A DNA stretch of 64,000 nt from Eubacteriaceae bacterium (GTDB lineage: Bacteria; Bacillota; Clostridia; Lachnospirales; Lachnospiraceae), in assembly GCA_910574915.1 (NCBI GenBank), contig CAJTCR010000010.1, positions 51,618-115,617 of the forward strand, read 5' to 3'. Below are positions 44,425 to 53,500 of this stretch, one piece after another (positions within the stretch are counted from its first letter, which is position 1; every line of letters starts with the position of its first letter). A program made the position numbers and the translations under genes. Under the pieces are notes generated by a model. It ran no database searches, was not told the DNA's origin, and saw only the letters and a program-made list of their open reading frames with translations.

Positions 44425-44928
44425 ATGAAAAGCAACCAAACAACACTCTGCTACATCGAACAAGACGGCAAATACCTGATGATGCACAGGGTGAAAAAAG
44501 AAAACGACATCAACAAAGACAAATGGGTCGGTGTTGGGGGACATTTTGAAGCAGACGAGTCGCCGGAAGAATGCCTGCTTCGTGAAGTAAAAGAGGAAAC
44601 CGGAGTGACGCTGACCGCATGGAGGCTGAGAGGAGTCATTACGTTTCTCTGCGACCATTACCAGACCGAATATATGTTTCTCTACACCGCAGATGCATAC
44701 AGCGGAACGCTGATAGACGGCAGCGAATGCAGTGAGGGAGATTTGGAATGGATCGACAAATCCAGCGTGTATGATCTGCCGATCTGGGAAGGGGACAAGA
44801 TCTTTTTCAGGCTGCTGGAAGAGAATTGTCCGTTTTTTTCGCTGAAATTAAAATATGTGGACGGCAGGCTGGTGGAAACCGCATTGGATGGAAAAGAGTG
44901 CCGTGTTCTATTCGATCGTTCCATATAA
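44425..44928 (+). CDS. Nudix hydrolase (8-oxo-dGTP diphosphatase-like)
   Basis: The Nudix box GGHFEADESPEECLLREVKE followed by ETGV is complete. The protein begins MKSNQTTLCYIEQDGKYLMM, typical of MutT/NUDT1-like enzymes in Firmicutes that clean oxidised nucleotides; other substrates are possible. Length is 167 aa. GGGAG lies before ATG 44425. Its 3' end overlaps the convergent DUF3791 gene by 21 bases. Confidence 0.85.
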   Translation: MKSNQTTLCYIEQDGKYLMMHRVKKENDINKDKWVGVGGHFEADESPEECLLREVKEETGVTLTAWRLRGVITFLCDHYQTEYMFLYTADAYSGTLIDGSECSEGDLEWIDKSSVYDLPIWEGDKIFFRLLEENCPFFSLKLKYVDGRLVETALDGKECRVLFDRSI

Positions 44929-45363
44929 AAAGGCGTTTAAAATATTCTGCGGTGCATCATAATAAAAGCTGCTGTTGAAGTCTTCGATTTTTTCGCTTAC
45001 AAAAGACTGGTAGGCGGCAAACAAAGCATCGATAATCGTAAGATGCTTTTCTTTTGCTATGCCAAGAACCAGCCGTTTGAAAACCTTGCCGATATCCCAG
45101 TGGCTTGGCACCGCGTATCTGGTATTGGCTACGCTGTCAAAAGTTCCTTGTGTAATGCCGCAGGATGCAATAAAATCATCGCTGACACGGTCAATGTTGT
45201 CACTGTGGTATACATCGGCAAGGTCGTAAATCTTGGCAACCGCATCTTTTCCAAGCATCGTTACGACATCAGCACGTTTGTTTTTTGTCTTTCTAGCGAT
45301 ATAGTCAATCAGGCTGCATGTGAAAAATAAATCGTTTTCCTTACGGTCTTCGCGTCCGGTCAT
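44908..45363 (-). CDS. DUF3791-containing protein, likely partner of DUF3990
   Basis: The N-terminal 70 residues carry DUF3791 marks (DLFFTCSLIDYIARKTKNKR, then LADVYHSDNID). The rest is helical (VFKRLVLGIAKEKHLTIIDA). Start ATG overlaps the DUF3990 stop by four bases (ATGA), so both proteins are made together. In many Clostridia the two families occur as a pair; a toxin-antitoxin role has been suspected but I cannot confirm it. This would be the antitoxin candidate. Confidence 0.7.
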   Translation of the reverse strand: MTGREDRKENDLFFTCSLIDYIARKTKNKRADVVTMLGKDAVAKIYDLADVYHSDNIDRVSDDFIASCGITQGTFDSVANTRYAVPSHWDIGKVFKRLVLGIAKEKHLTIIDALFAAYQSFVSEKIEDFNSSFYYDAPQNILNAFLYGTIE

Positions 45364-45827
45364 TGTTTTGGCACCTCCTCACTGGATACAAATTCCAGGC
45401 ATCTTAACGCTGCATTGGAACAAAAATTTATTTGATGGGTCGGATATTTGAATTTTGCAAGAACCCAGAATTGTTCTCTTGTCAGTATCCCGTCCATATA
45501 GTCGGCGACAAAATTATAAATCTGGTCGTTTGCCATAGCGCCAATAACGATATCATACTTGTGCGGCTTCCCATATCGGCAGCCGATAATAAAATCAAGC
45601 CATTCATCTGTCATTTCTTTAAATTCCAGTATATCCAACGATGTATCCAGGCGTACGGTATATTTATTTACAATGCTTTGGGTGTAACGCTTTGCCCATC
45701 TTAGCGCTTGTTCATGGATTGTAGTGCAGTAAAAGCCTGCTCCGAAATCTTTGGTATTTCTTCCGATTCGGATTTCCGGTTTTTGAATGGATGTGTAGCT
45801 GCCGTGATATACAGTCATTTTTCCCAT
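45360..45827 (-). CDS. DUF3990 protein (ADP-ribosyltransferase-like fold)
   Basis: Begins MGKMTVYHGSYTSIQKPEI and continues RNTKDFGAGFYCTTIHEQAL. The HGS and GFYCT elements are where ART-fold enzymes place NAD-binding residues. Later segments are VRLDTSLDILEF and DIVIGAMANDQIYNFVADYM. The family belongs, as I recall, to the ADP-ribosyltransferase superfamily. Length is 155 aa. It is first in a two-gene minus-strand unit with the DUF3791 protein, and has its own promoter. Confidence 0.72.
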   Translation of the reverse strand: MGKMTVYHGSYTSIQKPEIRIGRNTKDFGAGFYCTTIHEQALRWAKRYTQSIVNKYTVRLDTSLDILEFKEMTDEWLDFIIGCRYGKPHKYDIVIGAMANDQIYNFVADYMDGILTREQFWVLAKFKYPTHQINFCSNAALRCLEFVSSEEVPKQ

Positions 45828-45891
45828 AGCCGTTTTCCTTTATAAAATTTCCAAGATATAAATTTCTGGTACAAAAGTTTCTGACATCTTT

Positions 45892-45919
45892 ATTATACAA
45901 AAACTCAAAAAATTTGCAA
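45892..45919 (-). promoter_or_regulatory. Promoter of the DUF3990/DUF3791 pair
   Basis: On the minus strand TTGCAA (45919-45914), 16 bases, TATAAT (45897-45892). Confidence 0.6.
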
Positions 45920-45990
45920 TCTTTTTTAAACCACAGTAAAAGCTGTTACAATATATCAGTGAAGGGCGACGAAATCAAACCTTTTGCAGT

Positions 45991-46019
45991 GGAACTGTAA
46001 TCGAAATAGCAACAGTTCC
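45991..46019 (+). promoter_or_regulatory. Inverted repeat upstream of the ECF sigma gene
   Basis: GGAACTGT (45991-45998) and ACAGTTCC (46012-46019) are exact complements. GGAAC resembles an ECF -35 element, but no matching -10 at the usual distance was found, so this may be an operator. Confidence 0.4.
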
Positions 46020-46047
46020 AAAGACGTCTTAAATGTGGAGATTGATT

Positions 46048-46584
46048 ATGACAAAAGCAGAATTGGCTGAGTGCATTGATGCATATGGAACAGATATTTA
46101 TTCCTTCTGTGCATACCTGACTGGCAGCAGGCAGGAAGCAGAGGACTTATACCAGGATACGTTTTTAAAGGCGGTAGAGCTGCGTGAAACGATAAAGGCA
46201 GACCAAAATCCGAAAAGCTATCTGCTTGCGGTGGCGGTGCGGATCTGGAAAAACAAAAGGCGTAAATTTGCCTGGAGAAAGCGGATTGCGCAGGTACAGA
46301 CACTGACAGAAGAAAAAGAGATACAAAGCTGCGGCGAAACCGAGCAGTCCGCAGAGGCACAGTATCTGCGCAAAGCGGATCTACAGGCGGTGCGTGCCGC
46401 AGTAGCAGCGCTGCCAGACAGGTACCGCGCCGTGGTTCTGCTGTTTTATATGGAAGGCATGGCGGTCGCACAGATCGCGGCTGTTATGAAGATCCCGGAA
46501 GGAACGGTAAAAAGCAGGCTGTATCATGCCAGGAGGATACTGGAAAAAGAACTGGAGGTTGTTTTAAATGAAAAGAGACCTTGA
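46048..46584 (+). CDS. ECF-type RNA polymerase sigma factor
   Basis: Region 2 is YGTDIYSFCAYLTGSRQEAE then DLYQDTFLKA; region 4 is ALPDRYRAVVLLFYMEGMAV then AQIAAVMKIPEGTVKSRLYH. No extra domains are seen and the length (178 aa) is typical. ATG 46048 follows GGAG (46037-46040). It overlaps the next gene by 17 bases, which is the usual arrangement with a cognate anti-sigma factor. The target regulon is unknown. Confidence 0.9.
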   Translation: MTKAELAECIDAYGTDIYSFCAYLTGSRQEAEDLYQDTFLKAVELRETIKADQNPKSYLLAVAVRIWKNKRRKFAWRKRIAQVQTLTEEKEIQSCGETEQSAEAQYLRKADLQAVRAAVAALPDRYRAVVLLFYMEGMAVAQIAAVMKIPEGTVKSRLYHARRILEKELEVVLNEKRP

Positions 46585-47767
46585 CACATTATTAAAACAA
46601 GCCCTTACTCCAACAATGGAGCCGGACAGACGGCTGAACCAGGGTATTTTAAGACAGGTAAAGGAGAATAAGACGATGGATATGAAAAAAGTAAGAAGGA
46701 TACCAGCGGCAGCAGTTGCCGCAGCAATCGTATTAGGGGCAGGTTCCGTTACAGCCTATGCGTCCTGGAAATATTTAGCGCCGGAAAAAGTCACGGAAAG
46801 ATTTCATGATACAAAGCTGACGGATGCTTTTCTGGGAGAGGATGCGGTTCGCATCCAAGAGGAGCAGACGATCGGCAAATACCGCGTAACACTGATCGGC
46901 ATTGTTTCGGGCAAGGATCTTTCACAGTATGAGCATACGAGCAATGGCATCGTGCAGACAGACCGTACGTATTGTGTAACAGCCGTCGAGTATGCGGACG
47001 GGACGCCGATGCCGGATACGTCACAGGATGCCTATGCAGAATTATCGTTTTTTGTATCACCGTTTATCAAAGGGTATGATCCTGCGGAGTACAACACGGT
47101 TACAATGCGCGGCGGCTACTCAGAGTTTTCAGAAAACGGCATTTTATACAGGCTTACCGAATGTGATAATGTGGAAATTTTTGCAGACAAAGGGCTGTAT
47201 TTAGGCGTAAGTGACAGTACCTTTTACGATCCAAAGGCGTATCAGTATGACAAAGCAACCGGTGAGATTTTAAGAAATGAAGCTTACGATGGGTTAAACG
47301 CACTGTTTCAGCTTCCGATCGATGCATCAAAGGCAGACCCTGCGGCGGCAGCAAACTATTTAACAACTTTAGATGAACCAGAATCAGTAGCAGAGCCAGA
47401 AACCAATGAAGCTGAAACTAAGCCAGACACACAAAAGGGTGCCAAAATCCAGGCATGGCTGGATCAGATTACATCGGAAAACATAGGCCAATATGCGGAT
47501 TGTGTAGAAAGTACGGTACAGGTCTTAACACCGGACAGCGATGGGTACGTGTCTGTAGAATATGACATCGAAGGGCGCGTATCGGGAAGCGGCAGCGTGC
47601 TTGTATCGAAGTACTTTGAAGGAAAAAAGCCAGGAGAGATGATGGTTGGCTGTAGCTATGCAGAAAACGAACCAGACAGCATGGTTATTCCGACTTATAC
47701 GCTGAATGAAGACGGCACGGTAACTTTTGCGGTTTATATTCCAAAAGAAAGGGTTGTTATTTCATAG
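46568..47767 (+). CDS. Anti-sigma-like membrane protein (DUF4179-like), 399 aa
   Basis: A short cytoplasmic N-terminus (MKRDLDTLLKQALTPTMEPD) is followed by one membrane helix at about residues 45-65 (AAAVAAAIVLGAGSVTAYAS). A large external domain has YRVTLIGIVSGKDLS and TFYDPKAYQYDKATGE, then a Glu/Thr/Asp linker and a beta-rich C-terminus. The layout fits anti-sigma factors paired with ECF sigma genes in Firmicutes. The external part may sense an envelope signal. It overlaps the sigma gene and is followed by a terminator. Confidence 0.75.
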   Translation: MKRDLDTLLKQALTPTMEPDRRLNQGILRQVKENKTMDMKKVRRIPAAAVAAAIVLGAGSVTAYASWKYLAPEKVTERFHDTKLTDAFLGEDAVRIQEEQTIGKYRVTLIGIVSGKDLSQYEHTSNGIVQTDRTYCVTAVEYADGTPMPDTSQDAYAELSFFVSPFIKGYDPAEYNTVTMRGGYSEFSENGILYRLTECDNVEIFADKGLYLGVSDSTFYDPKAYQYDKATGEILRNEAYDGLNALFQLPIDASKADPAAAANYLTTLDEPESVAEPETNEAETKPDTQKGAKIQAWLDQITSENIGQYADCVESTVQVLTPDSDGYVSVEYDIEGRVSGSGSVLVSKYFEGKKPGEMMVGCSYAENEPDSMVIPTYTLNEDGTVTFAVYIPKERVVIS

Positions 47768-47858
47768 AATTGACGGATGCTCTGCTGCAGCTTAATAGTT
47801 CTTTGCCAGTCAAAAGATTTTTATGAGAAATATTTGTTGAATGAATTTTTATAATACC

Positions 47859-47898
47859 ATTAAAAAGCGATGATCTCCTCCAAGCATCGCTTTTTAAT
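47859..47898. terminator. Terminator after the anti-sigma gene
   Basis: ATTAAAAAGCGATG and CATCGCTTTTTAAT form a 14-base-pair stem around a 12-base loop. The T-run lies within the stem, so it can work in both directions. Confidence 0.85.
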
Positions 47899-47949
47899 GC
47901 GTCATAATCCAATCTGCATATTTTTTCTGATAAAAATGACTGGGATTGA

Positions 47950-47978
47950 TTGCAAAAAGAGCCGCATATGTATATAAT
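47950..47978 (+). promoter_or_regulatory. Promoter of the signal peptidase pair
   Basis: TTGCAA (47950-47955), 17 bases, TATAAT (47973-47978), 83 bases before the first lepB start. Confidence 0.65.
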
Positions 47979-48060
47979 AAGAAAATAATCTTCTTGCAAA
48001 GTGCGCTAATGATCCATCCGAGCGGAAGAGTTATGAAAAAATCAGAAAACGAGGTTTACA

Positions 48061-48726
48061 ATGGAAGATAAGAAATATTTGCATATGCAGCAGGCAGTAC
48101 AGGCGGAAGAACCAGATATGCAGGAGGAGCCGGAGAAAAAGAAACGGTCGCTGCTGCGGGAGTTGTTCAGCCTGGTGGAGATCTTTGTTGTGGCATTTTT
48201 GCTGGCGCAGCTTATGACACGCTTTGTGCTGATTAATGCAGAGGTGCCGTCTGAGTCAATGGAAAATATGATTGAGCCGGGCGACCGCCTGTTTGGGTTT
48301 CGTCTGGCATATACGTTTGGGGAGCCAGACCGTTTTGATGTCGTGATCTTCCGCTATCCGGTCGATGAGTCGCAAAACTATATCAAGCGTGTGATCGGGC
48401 TGCCGGGCGAGACAGTAGAGATCCAAAACGGCAAAATCTATATCGATCATGCGTCCGTGCCGTTAAGGGAGCCGTATTTGCCGGAGCAGTGGACAGATGA
48501 TAATGACGGTTATGTATTTCATGTGCCAAAGGACTGCTATCTTATGCTGGGAGATAACCGCAATATTTCTTCGGATGCCAGATTTTGGGCGAATAATGCC
48601 CTACAGGAAGGCGTCGCGAGAAATGAAGAGGATGCGCAGCAGTATACGTACGTAAAAGACGACCAGATCCTGGGACGTGCCATATTAAAGTATTATCCGC
48701 ATTTTGAGTCGCTGCTGTCTTATTAA
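48061..48726 (+). CDS. lepB: Signal peptidase I, first paralogue
   Basis: Membrane-anchored serine peptidase that removes secretion signals. The acidic N-terminus precedes one helix (VEIFVVAFLLAQLMTRFVLI). Catalytic Ser66 is in VPSESMENM and Lys109 in YIKRVIGLPGETVEI; the C-terminal box LMLGDNRNISSDAR is present. Length is 221 aa. It is 65 bases upstream of a second copy with similar sequence, implying a duplication. Confidence 0.94.
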   Translation: MEDKKYLHMQQAVQAEEPDMQEEPEKKKRSLLRELFSLVEIFVVAFLLAQLMTRFVLINAEVPSESMENMIEPGDRLFGFRLAYTFGEPDRFDVVIFRYPVDESQNYIKRVIGLPGETVEIQNGKIYIDHASVPLREPYLPEQWTDDNDGYVFHVPKDCYLMLGDNRNISSDARFWANNALQEGVARNEEDAQQYTYVKDDQILGRAILKYYPHFESLLSY

Positions 48727-48791
48727 CGGACGCGGCAGAGAAAAAGAAACAAAAGCTGTCTGAACCGGGCAGCAGAGGGAGACATGCCAAG

Positions 48792-49415
48792 ATGGAAAAG
48801 ACAAACAAACAGGAACCGGAAAATGAGCAAAAGCGTCCCTGGTGGAAAGAGCTGCTAAGTTATGTATGGATGATCGCATTCGCATGTGCCGTGGCACTTG
48901 CGATAAACCGTTTCGTGCTGATTAATGCAGAGATCCCGTCTGAGTCGATGGAAAATCTGTTGCAGATCGACGACCGGATTTTTGGCTGCAAGCTTTCCTA
49001 TGTATTTGGAGAGCCAGAACGGTATGACGTTGTCATGTTTAAATATCCGGTTGACGAGGAGACCATTTACATCAAGCGTGTAATCGGGCTGCCGGGCGAG
49101 ACGGTGGAGATCAAAGACGGAAATATTTACATCGACGGAGCCGATACGCCGATCGAGGAAAACTATCTGCCGGAAGAATGGGTAGACGGAAATGACGGCT
49201 ATTTTTTTGAAGTGCCGAAAGACCAGTATTTGATGCTGGGAGATAACCGGAATATTTCAGAAGACGCAAGATACTGGGCGCAGTGCGCGCTGGATGAAGG
49301 AGTCGCAAAAAATAAGGAAGAAGCGCAGGCGTATACGTATGTGCGTAAGGATCAACTGATCGGCAGGGCGATTTTAAAATATTATCCGAAGTTTCACTTG
49401 TTTTTGGATGTTTGA
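48792..49415 (+). CDS. lepB: Signal peptidase I, second paralogue
   Basis: Similar to the upstream copy from the helix onward (FVLINAEIPSESMENLL, catalytic Ser52; YIKRVIGLPGETVEIKDG, Lys95; LMLGDNRNISEDARYWAQ). The N-terminus is shorter and differs. Length is 207 aa. Both copies keep the catalytic pair, so both are probably active. The two may prefer different secreted proteins; the M60 and Big2 proteins are candidates by proximity only. Confidence 0.94.
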   Translation: MEKTNKQEPENEQKRPWWKELLSYVWMIAFACAVALAINRFVLINAEIPSESMENLLQIDDRIFGCKLSYVFGEPERYDVVMFKYPVDEETIYIKRVIGLPGETVEIKDGNIYIDGADTPIEENYLPEEWVDGNDGYFFEVPKDQYLMLGDNRNISEDARYWAQCALDEGVAKNKEEAQAYTYVRKDQLIGRAILKYYPKFHLFLDV

Positions 49416-49430
49416 TTTTGGTCAGGCATT

Positions 49431-49750
49431 AAGAATTGCTATGGTATATTTTTACAGGAGGGGACGCCGGGAAAGAGGATGTGCCTCCCCTGGCTGCGTC
49501 CGTTCCAGAATGCCAAGAAGCCCTAAGTATTCTGCTGTTACGCTGTGGCTGTGGACGGTCGCGGCATCTAGTTCGCTGCCTGCTGGCAGCTAAAGGTGCC
49601 GCTTGGCTGCGCCCCTGGTTGTTTTGCAGAATACTAAGGGCTTCTAGGCATTCTTTCAAAGCCGCAGCCAGGGGAGGCACATCCTCTTTCCCGGCTGCTT
49701 TTCGTAAATGCTACGAAACAAGCGTAATATGGTTTGGTTTGTCTGTCATG
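49431..49750 (+). repeat. MITE-like hairpin element, copy D (forward)
   Basis: The left flank AAGAATTGCTATGG leads to the core 49454-49697 (244 bp), whose arms are GGGACGCCGGGAAAGAGG and its complement CCTCTTTCCCGGCTG. The terminal boxes are degraded: the right one reads GGTTTGTCTGTCATGA. Confidence 0.75.
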
Positions 49751-49832
49751 AACAAAATCAACCATATGAGATAACAGATTCGAACCTGTACAAAATAGTT
49801 CCTTGGAAAACGCAAATCAGATAAAATTCGCT

Positions 49833-49893
49833 CTAGTACTATAGCGAACAAACCATATCGGGCTCATTTGGCAGCACTTGCGAAGAACAGCCA
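49833..49893 (-). repeat. Hairpin-element fragment G
   Basis: The terminal box CTAGTACTATAGCGAACAAA and conserved flank up to GAAGAACAGCC are present, then similarity stops. It faces copy D tail to tail, as A and B do, and lies 50 bases upstream of ybaK. Confidence 0.7.
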
Positions 49894-49942
49894 GCCCCGT
49901 GCTCCTTCCATAAAAAACGATAGAAAGGCATTGGATACAATA

Positions 49943-50425
49943 ATGAAAAAAAAGGAAAAAACAAACGTAATGCGCCTGTTCGACAAACACAAAATAGCAT
50001 ATACAAGCCATTTTTACGAGGCAGACGAAGCGGTCGCAGGGCGTGAAGTAGCGGCGGTATTGGGTCAGAATCCGCAGCAGGTATTTAAGACGCTTGTGAC
50101 AGTCGGAAAGTCCGGCGGGCACTATGTGTTTGTTGTCCCGGTGACGCAGGAGCTGAATTTAAAAAAGGCAGCGGAAGCTGCCGGAGAGAAAAAGATCGAG
50201 ATGATTAAGGAAAAGGAGCTGCTGCCGTTGACTGGATATGTGCATGGAGGCTGTTCTCCGGTCGGGATGAAGAAGCTGTTTCCAACTGTGATTGATCAAA
50301 GCAGCTTGCAGCAGGAAACGATTATGGTCAGCGGGGGCAAGATCGGCTGCCAGGTCGAGGTGTCCCTGCGGGAGCTTGCAAAGGTGATTTCGTATACGAC
50401 AGCAGACCTTTGCGGAACCGATTAA
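49943..50425 (+). CDS. ybaK: Cys-tRNA(Pro)/Cys-tRNA(Cys) deacylase (YbaK/EbsC family)
   Basis: Editing protein that hydrolyses wrongly charged Cys-tRNA(Pro). The family pattern is clear: HKIAYTSHFYEADEAVAGRE, VFKTLVTVGKSGGHYVFVVP, TGYVHGGCSPVGMKKLFPT and VSGGKIGCQVEVSLREL. Length is 160 aa from ATG 49943. The ribosome site is poor (AAAGG at 14 bases), so the start is less certain; no better in-frame ATG is seen. Repeat fragment G supplies its upstream region. Confidence 0.9.
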   Translation: MKKKEKTNVMRLFDKHKIAYTSHFYEADEAVAGREVAAVLGQNPQQVFKTLVTVGKSGGHYVFVVPVTQELNLKKAAEAAGEKKIEMIKEKELLPLTGYVHGGCSPVGMKKLFPTVIDQSSLQQETIMVSGGKIGCQVEVSLRELAKVISYTTADLCGTD

Positions 50426-50443
50426 ATGAAAAAAAATCCAGTA

Positions 50444-50472
50444 TTGTCAACCTTTTCTAAACATGATAAAAT
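50444..50472 (+). promoter_or_regulatory. Promoter of the M60 peptidase gene
   Basis: TTGTCA (50444-50449), 17 bases, TAAAAT (50467-50472), 68 bases before the start codon. Confidence 0.6.
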
Positions 50473-50539
50473 AGGAGCAATCTTTTTAACAAAGACGCTG
50501 CCGGATACGGCAGACATTATTTAAGTAAAGGAGAAGTGT

Positions 50540-53500
50540 ATGAAGAGAGTGGCTTCATGTCTGCTTGCAGCGATTATGGTCTTTTTGTCCTGCCAGCAGG
50601 CGATCATTGCAAAAGGTGCGGCTGCGGGGCCGCCAGGACAGGTAAATGTAACGATTGTTTCAGCGCTGCTGCTGAAAGATGATGTGGATTTTACCGTATC
50701 CTTAAGCGGAAAAGGTGAGAGAACCTTAACGCTTCCAGAGGACGACGGAAAAAGCCTTCTGCCGACGCAGGTAGGGACAGCCTTTGAAAATCTGCATGAA
50801 GGAAGTTATACACTGTCAGTGGAAGCAGATGGGTTTGCCCGTTATGAGCAGGACATCCAGGTAGACGATAAGGCACATGGCGTAAAGCTGATGACCGGGA
50901 ATGTGGATTTGAGTGCTGAAAACGCACAGGCGCATCCGGGCGTGCTTCAGATTGGTGATGTAAACGGCGATGGAAGGATCGATGCCGAGGATCAGGAAAT
51001 CATCACAAATGCAATCGATCAGACCGACAGCGGCAAAGCGTCCCAGCAGAGCCAGGAAGACGTGGAAACGCCGGATCAAAATCTGGACGAACATGCAAAA
51101 CAGGAGGATTTAAACCGGGACGGCAAGGTGGATCTTGCGGATCTTGAATATTTTACAAAAAGCTATCAGACGGCTCCTGTAGTATCTACAGAAGAAATAA
51201 GCATTCCGTCATCAAAAGTGACAGCAGCATTAGATGCAGCTACCAAATTAAAGAGCGGAAATGAATCTGATCTGTTAAATAACAGCGGCAATGTCTTGCA
51301 GCTTGTCAGGAACGATGGAAAACCGATCTCAAAAGACCATCCGGTTTCCATCGATTTTGCATTTGACAGCAGCATGATGCAGGGCATTGTATTGGAGACG
51401 GGTGCGGATTATCCGATTCAGACAGCAGAAGCGGAAATTACCGGAGATAACGGTACAGAAACGGTTTCGATCACTCGTTCTTCGAGCAGGCTGCGCAGGC
51501 AGAGTAAGAGCGGTGCGACAGCATCCATCAACGAAAACGGCACGATCTGTATAGACCTTGGGTCGCAGGTTGCAGTAAAAAAAGTAACATTTAAAATTAC
51601 TGGAATGCAGCAGAATAAAAATAACCTGGCAGAAATATCCAAGGTGACTTTTTTAGGTGATATGGCAAGCCGTATCCCGGAACCGCAGACGAGTATCCCG
51701 GAAAAGGTCAGTGTTGAGAATGGCAGCGCTTCTTTTACGCTGAGCTGGGATCGGTGTGAAAATGTGACCGGATACGAAGTATGCGTATGGGAAGATGGAG
51801 CAGGCTCAGAAAAAGACGCGGAAATCAAGCAGGTTGCAGGTACAACCTTGACGATTTCTTCACTGAATGACAAAACGAAGCTGGAAAACTATCATACATA
51901 TAAGGCAAAAGTGCGTTCGACAAACGGCATGTGGCGCAGCGGCTACAGCGATACGGTGACCGCGAAGCCAGTACCGACAAAAAAGCCGGATGCACCAGAT
52001 TATGTAAAAGCGTCAGGAATGTATAAAGCGGTAAAAGTATCATGGAAAATGATGAAAAATACCGTAACATATAACCTGTACTATAAAAAAGAAACGGATG
52101 CTTCTTATAAAAAGATCGAAGGCATCCAGGAAAACAGCTATACCGTAGAAAAATTAGAAAACCTTACAAAATATGTATTTTATGTGACAGGTGTCAATGA
52201 GCTTGGCGAAGGCGCGCCGTCACTGACTGCCGCAGCGCTGACAAAGGACATGGAACTTGCGAAGGTGCCGCGCTATCGGCTGATAAATAAAGCGGCAAGA
52301 GGAGAAGTCAGCCCGAAGATCGTCAGTGCGGTCACTGGCAGCGGCGGGATGAAGAGCAGCCCAAAGGATACCGCGGCAGGGACAGCATGGGGAAGCGTGG
52401 ACAACAGCGCGAACTCTTATTATGAGATGGCGACCTGGGACGGCGGCGGTTTTAATAACCTGGGCGGCAGAGGGCTTATTTATGAATTTGACCAGGCGTA
52501 CCGCATTAAGATGCTTGCTTTGCAGGAGCCGATCGACCAGGATATTAATTATGGCTATGCAAAGATCCAGTACTGGGATGCAGACAATCAGCCGCATACA
52601 CTGGGCTATAACAATATCGCGGTGCTAAAGAAAGCAGATGCTGAAGGAAGAGTATATTACATGCTCCGCCTTGACCGTGCGATTTCGGCAAAGAAGATCC
52701 AGATCGGGCTTGCGCGCAGCGTAGCATCCGGTACGATTGCCGTCGCGGAAATGTATTTTTATGAGTATGATCCGGTGGAAGACGATATTATGGGGCTTTA
52801 CACGGATGACCTGCATACGGTATTAAGAAGCGATGTCACACACGATACGATCGATGCGCTGCGGGTACGGATCAATACGAAGGATCAGGAAAGCGGTGAA
52901 TACCATCCGTATCGGGATGCGCTGGAACGTGAGTTAAAGACAGCAGAGGATATTTTAGATTCCAAGCTGAATGCACCCGCACATATCCACAGCGGGATTA
53001 CTACAAAGGATACAGGGCGCGGATTCGGCGGGCTGAACGCATGGCAGCCGCTTGGAATCACAGCAGCCGCAGGAGAAGAAATCACGGTTTATGTAGGGCA
53101 TAATTACAAGCGAACCGGAGACAACACGAACTTGCAGCTTGTCGCTACACAGTACCATGCAGAGGCAGCTTCCATGTCCCAGGTTGTAAAGACACTTAAA
53201 ATAGGAAGAAACGACATCGTTATTCCAAAAATCTGGACAGGAGACTATGAGCTTGGCGGCGCGCTGTATGTACAGTATACCGGCAGCGGCGGAGCAGAGG
53301 ATGACTATGCCGTACGTGTCAGCGGCGGTGTACAAGTGCCGGTACTGGATCTGTACAAGGTGACAGACCAGACAGAGCGCATGGCGCGGATCAGCAAATA
53401 TTTGACAGACCTTGGAGCTTATGTCAGCAGCATGGCGGCAAAACACAGTGAAGTACATCAAACATCGGATAATCTGAATGTGAAAAAAGATTATGACGAA

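Noticed and set aside
46568..46584. Frameshift between the sigma factor and the anti-sigma-like gene
   Set aside because: The 17-base overlap is an ordinary translational coupling; both proteins have complete ends and normal lengths.
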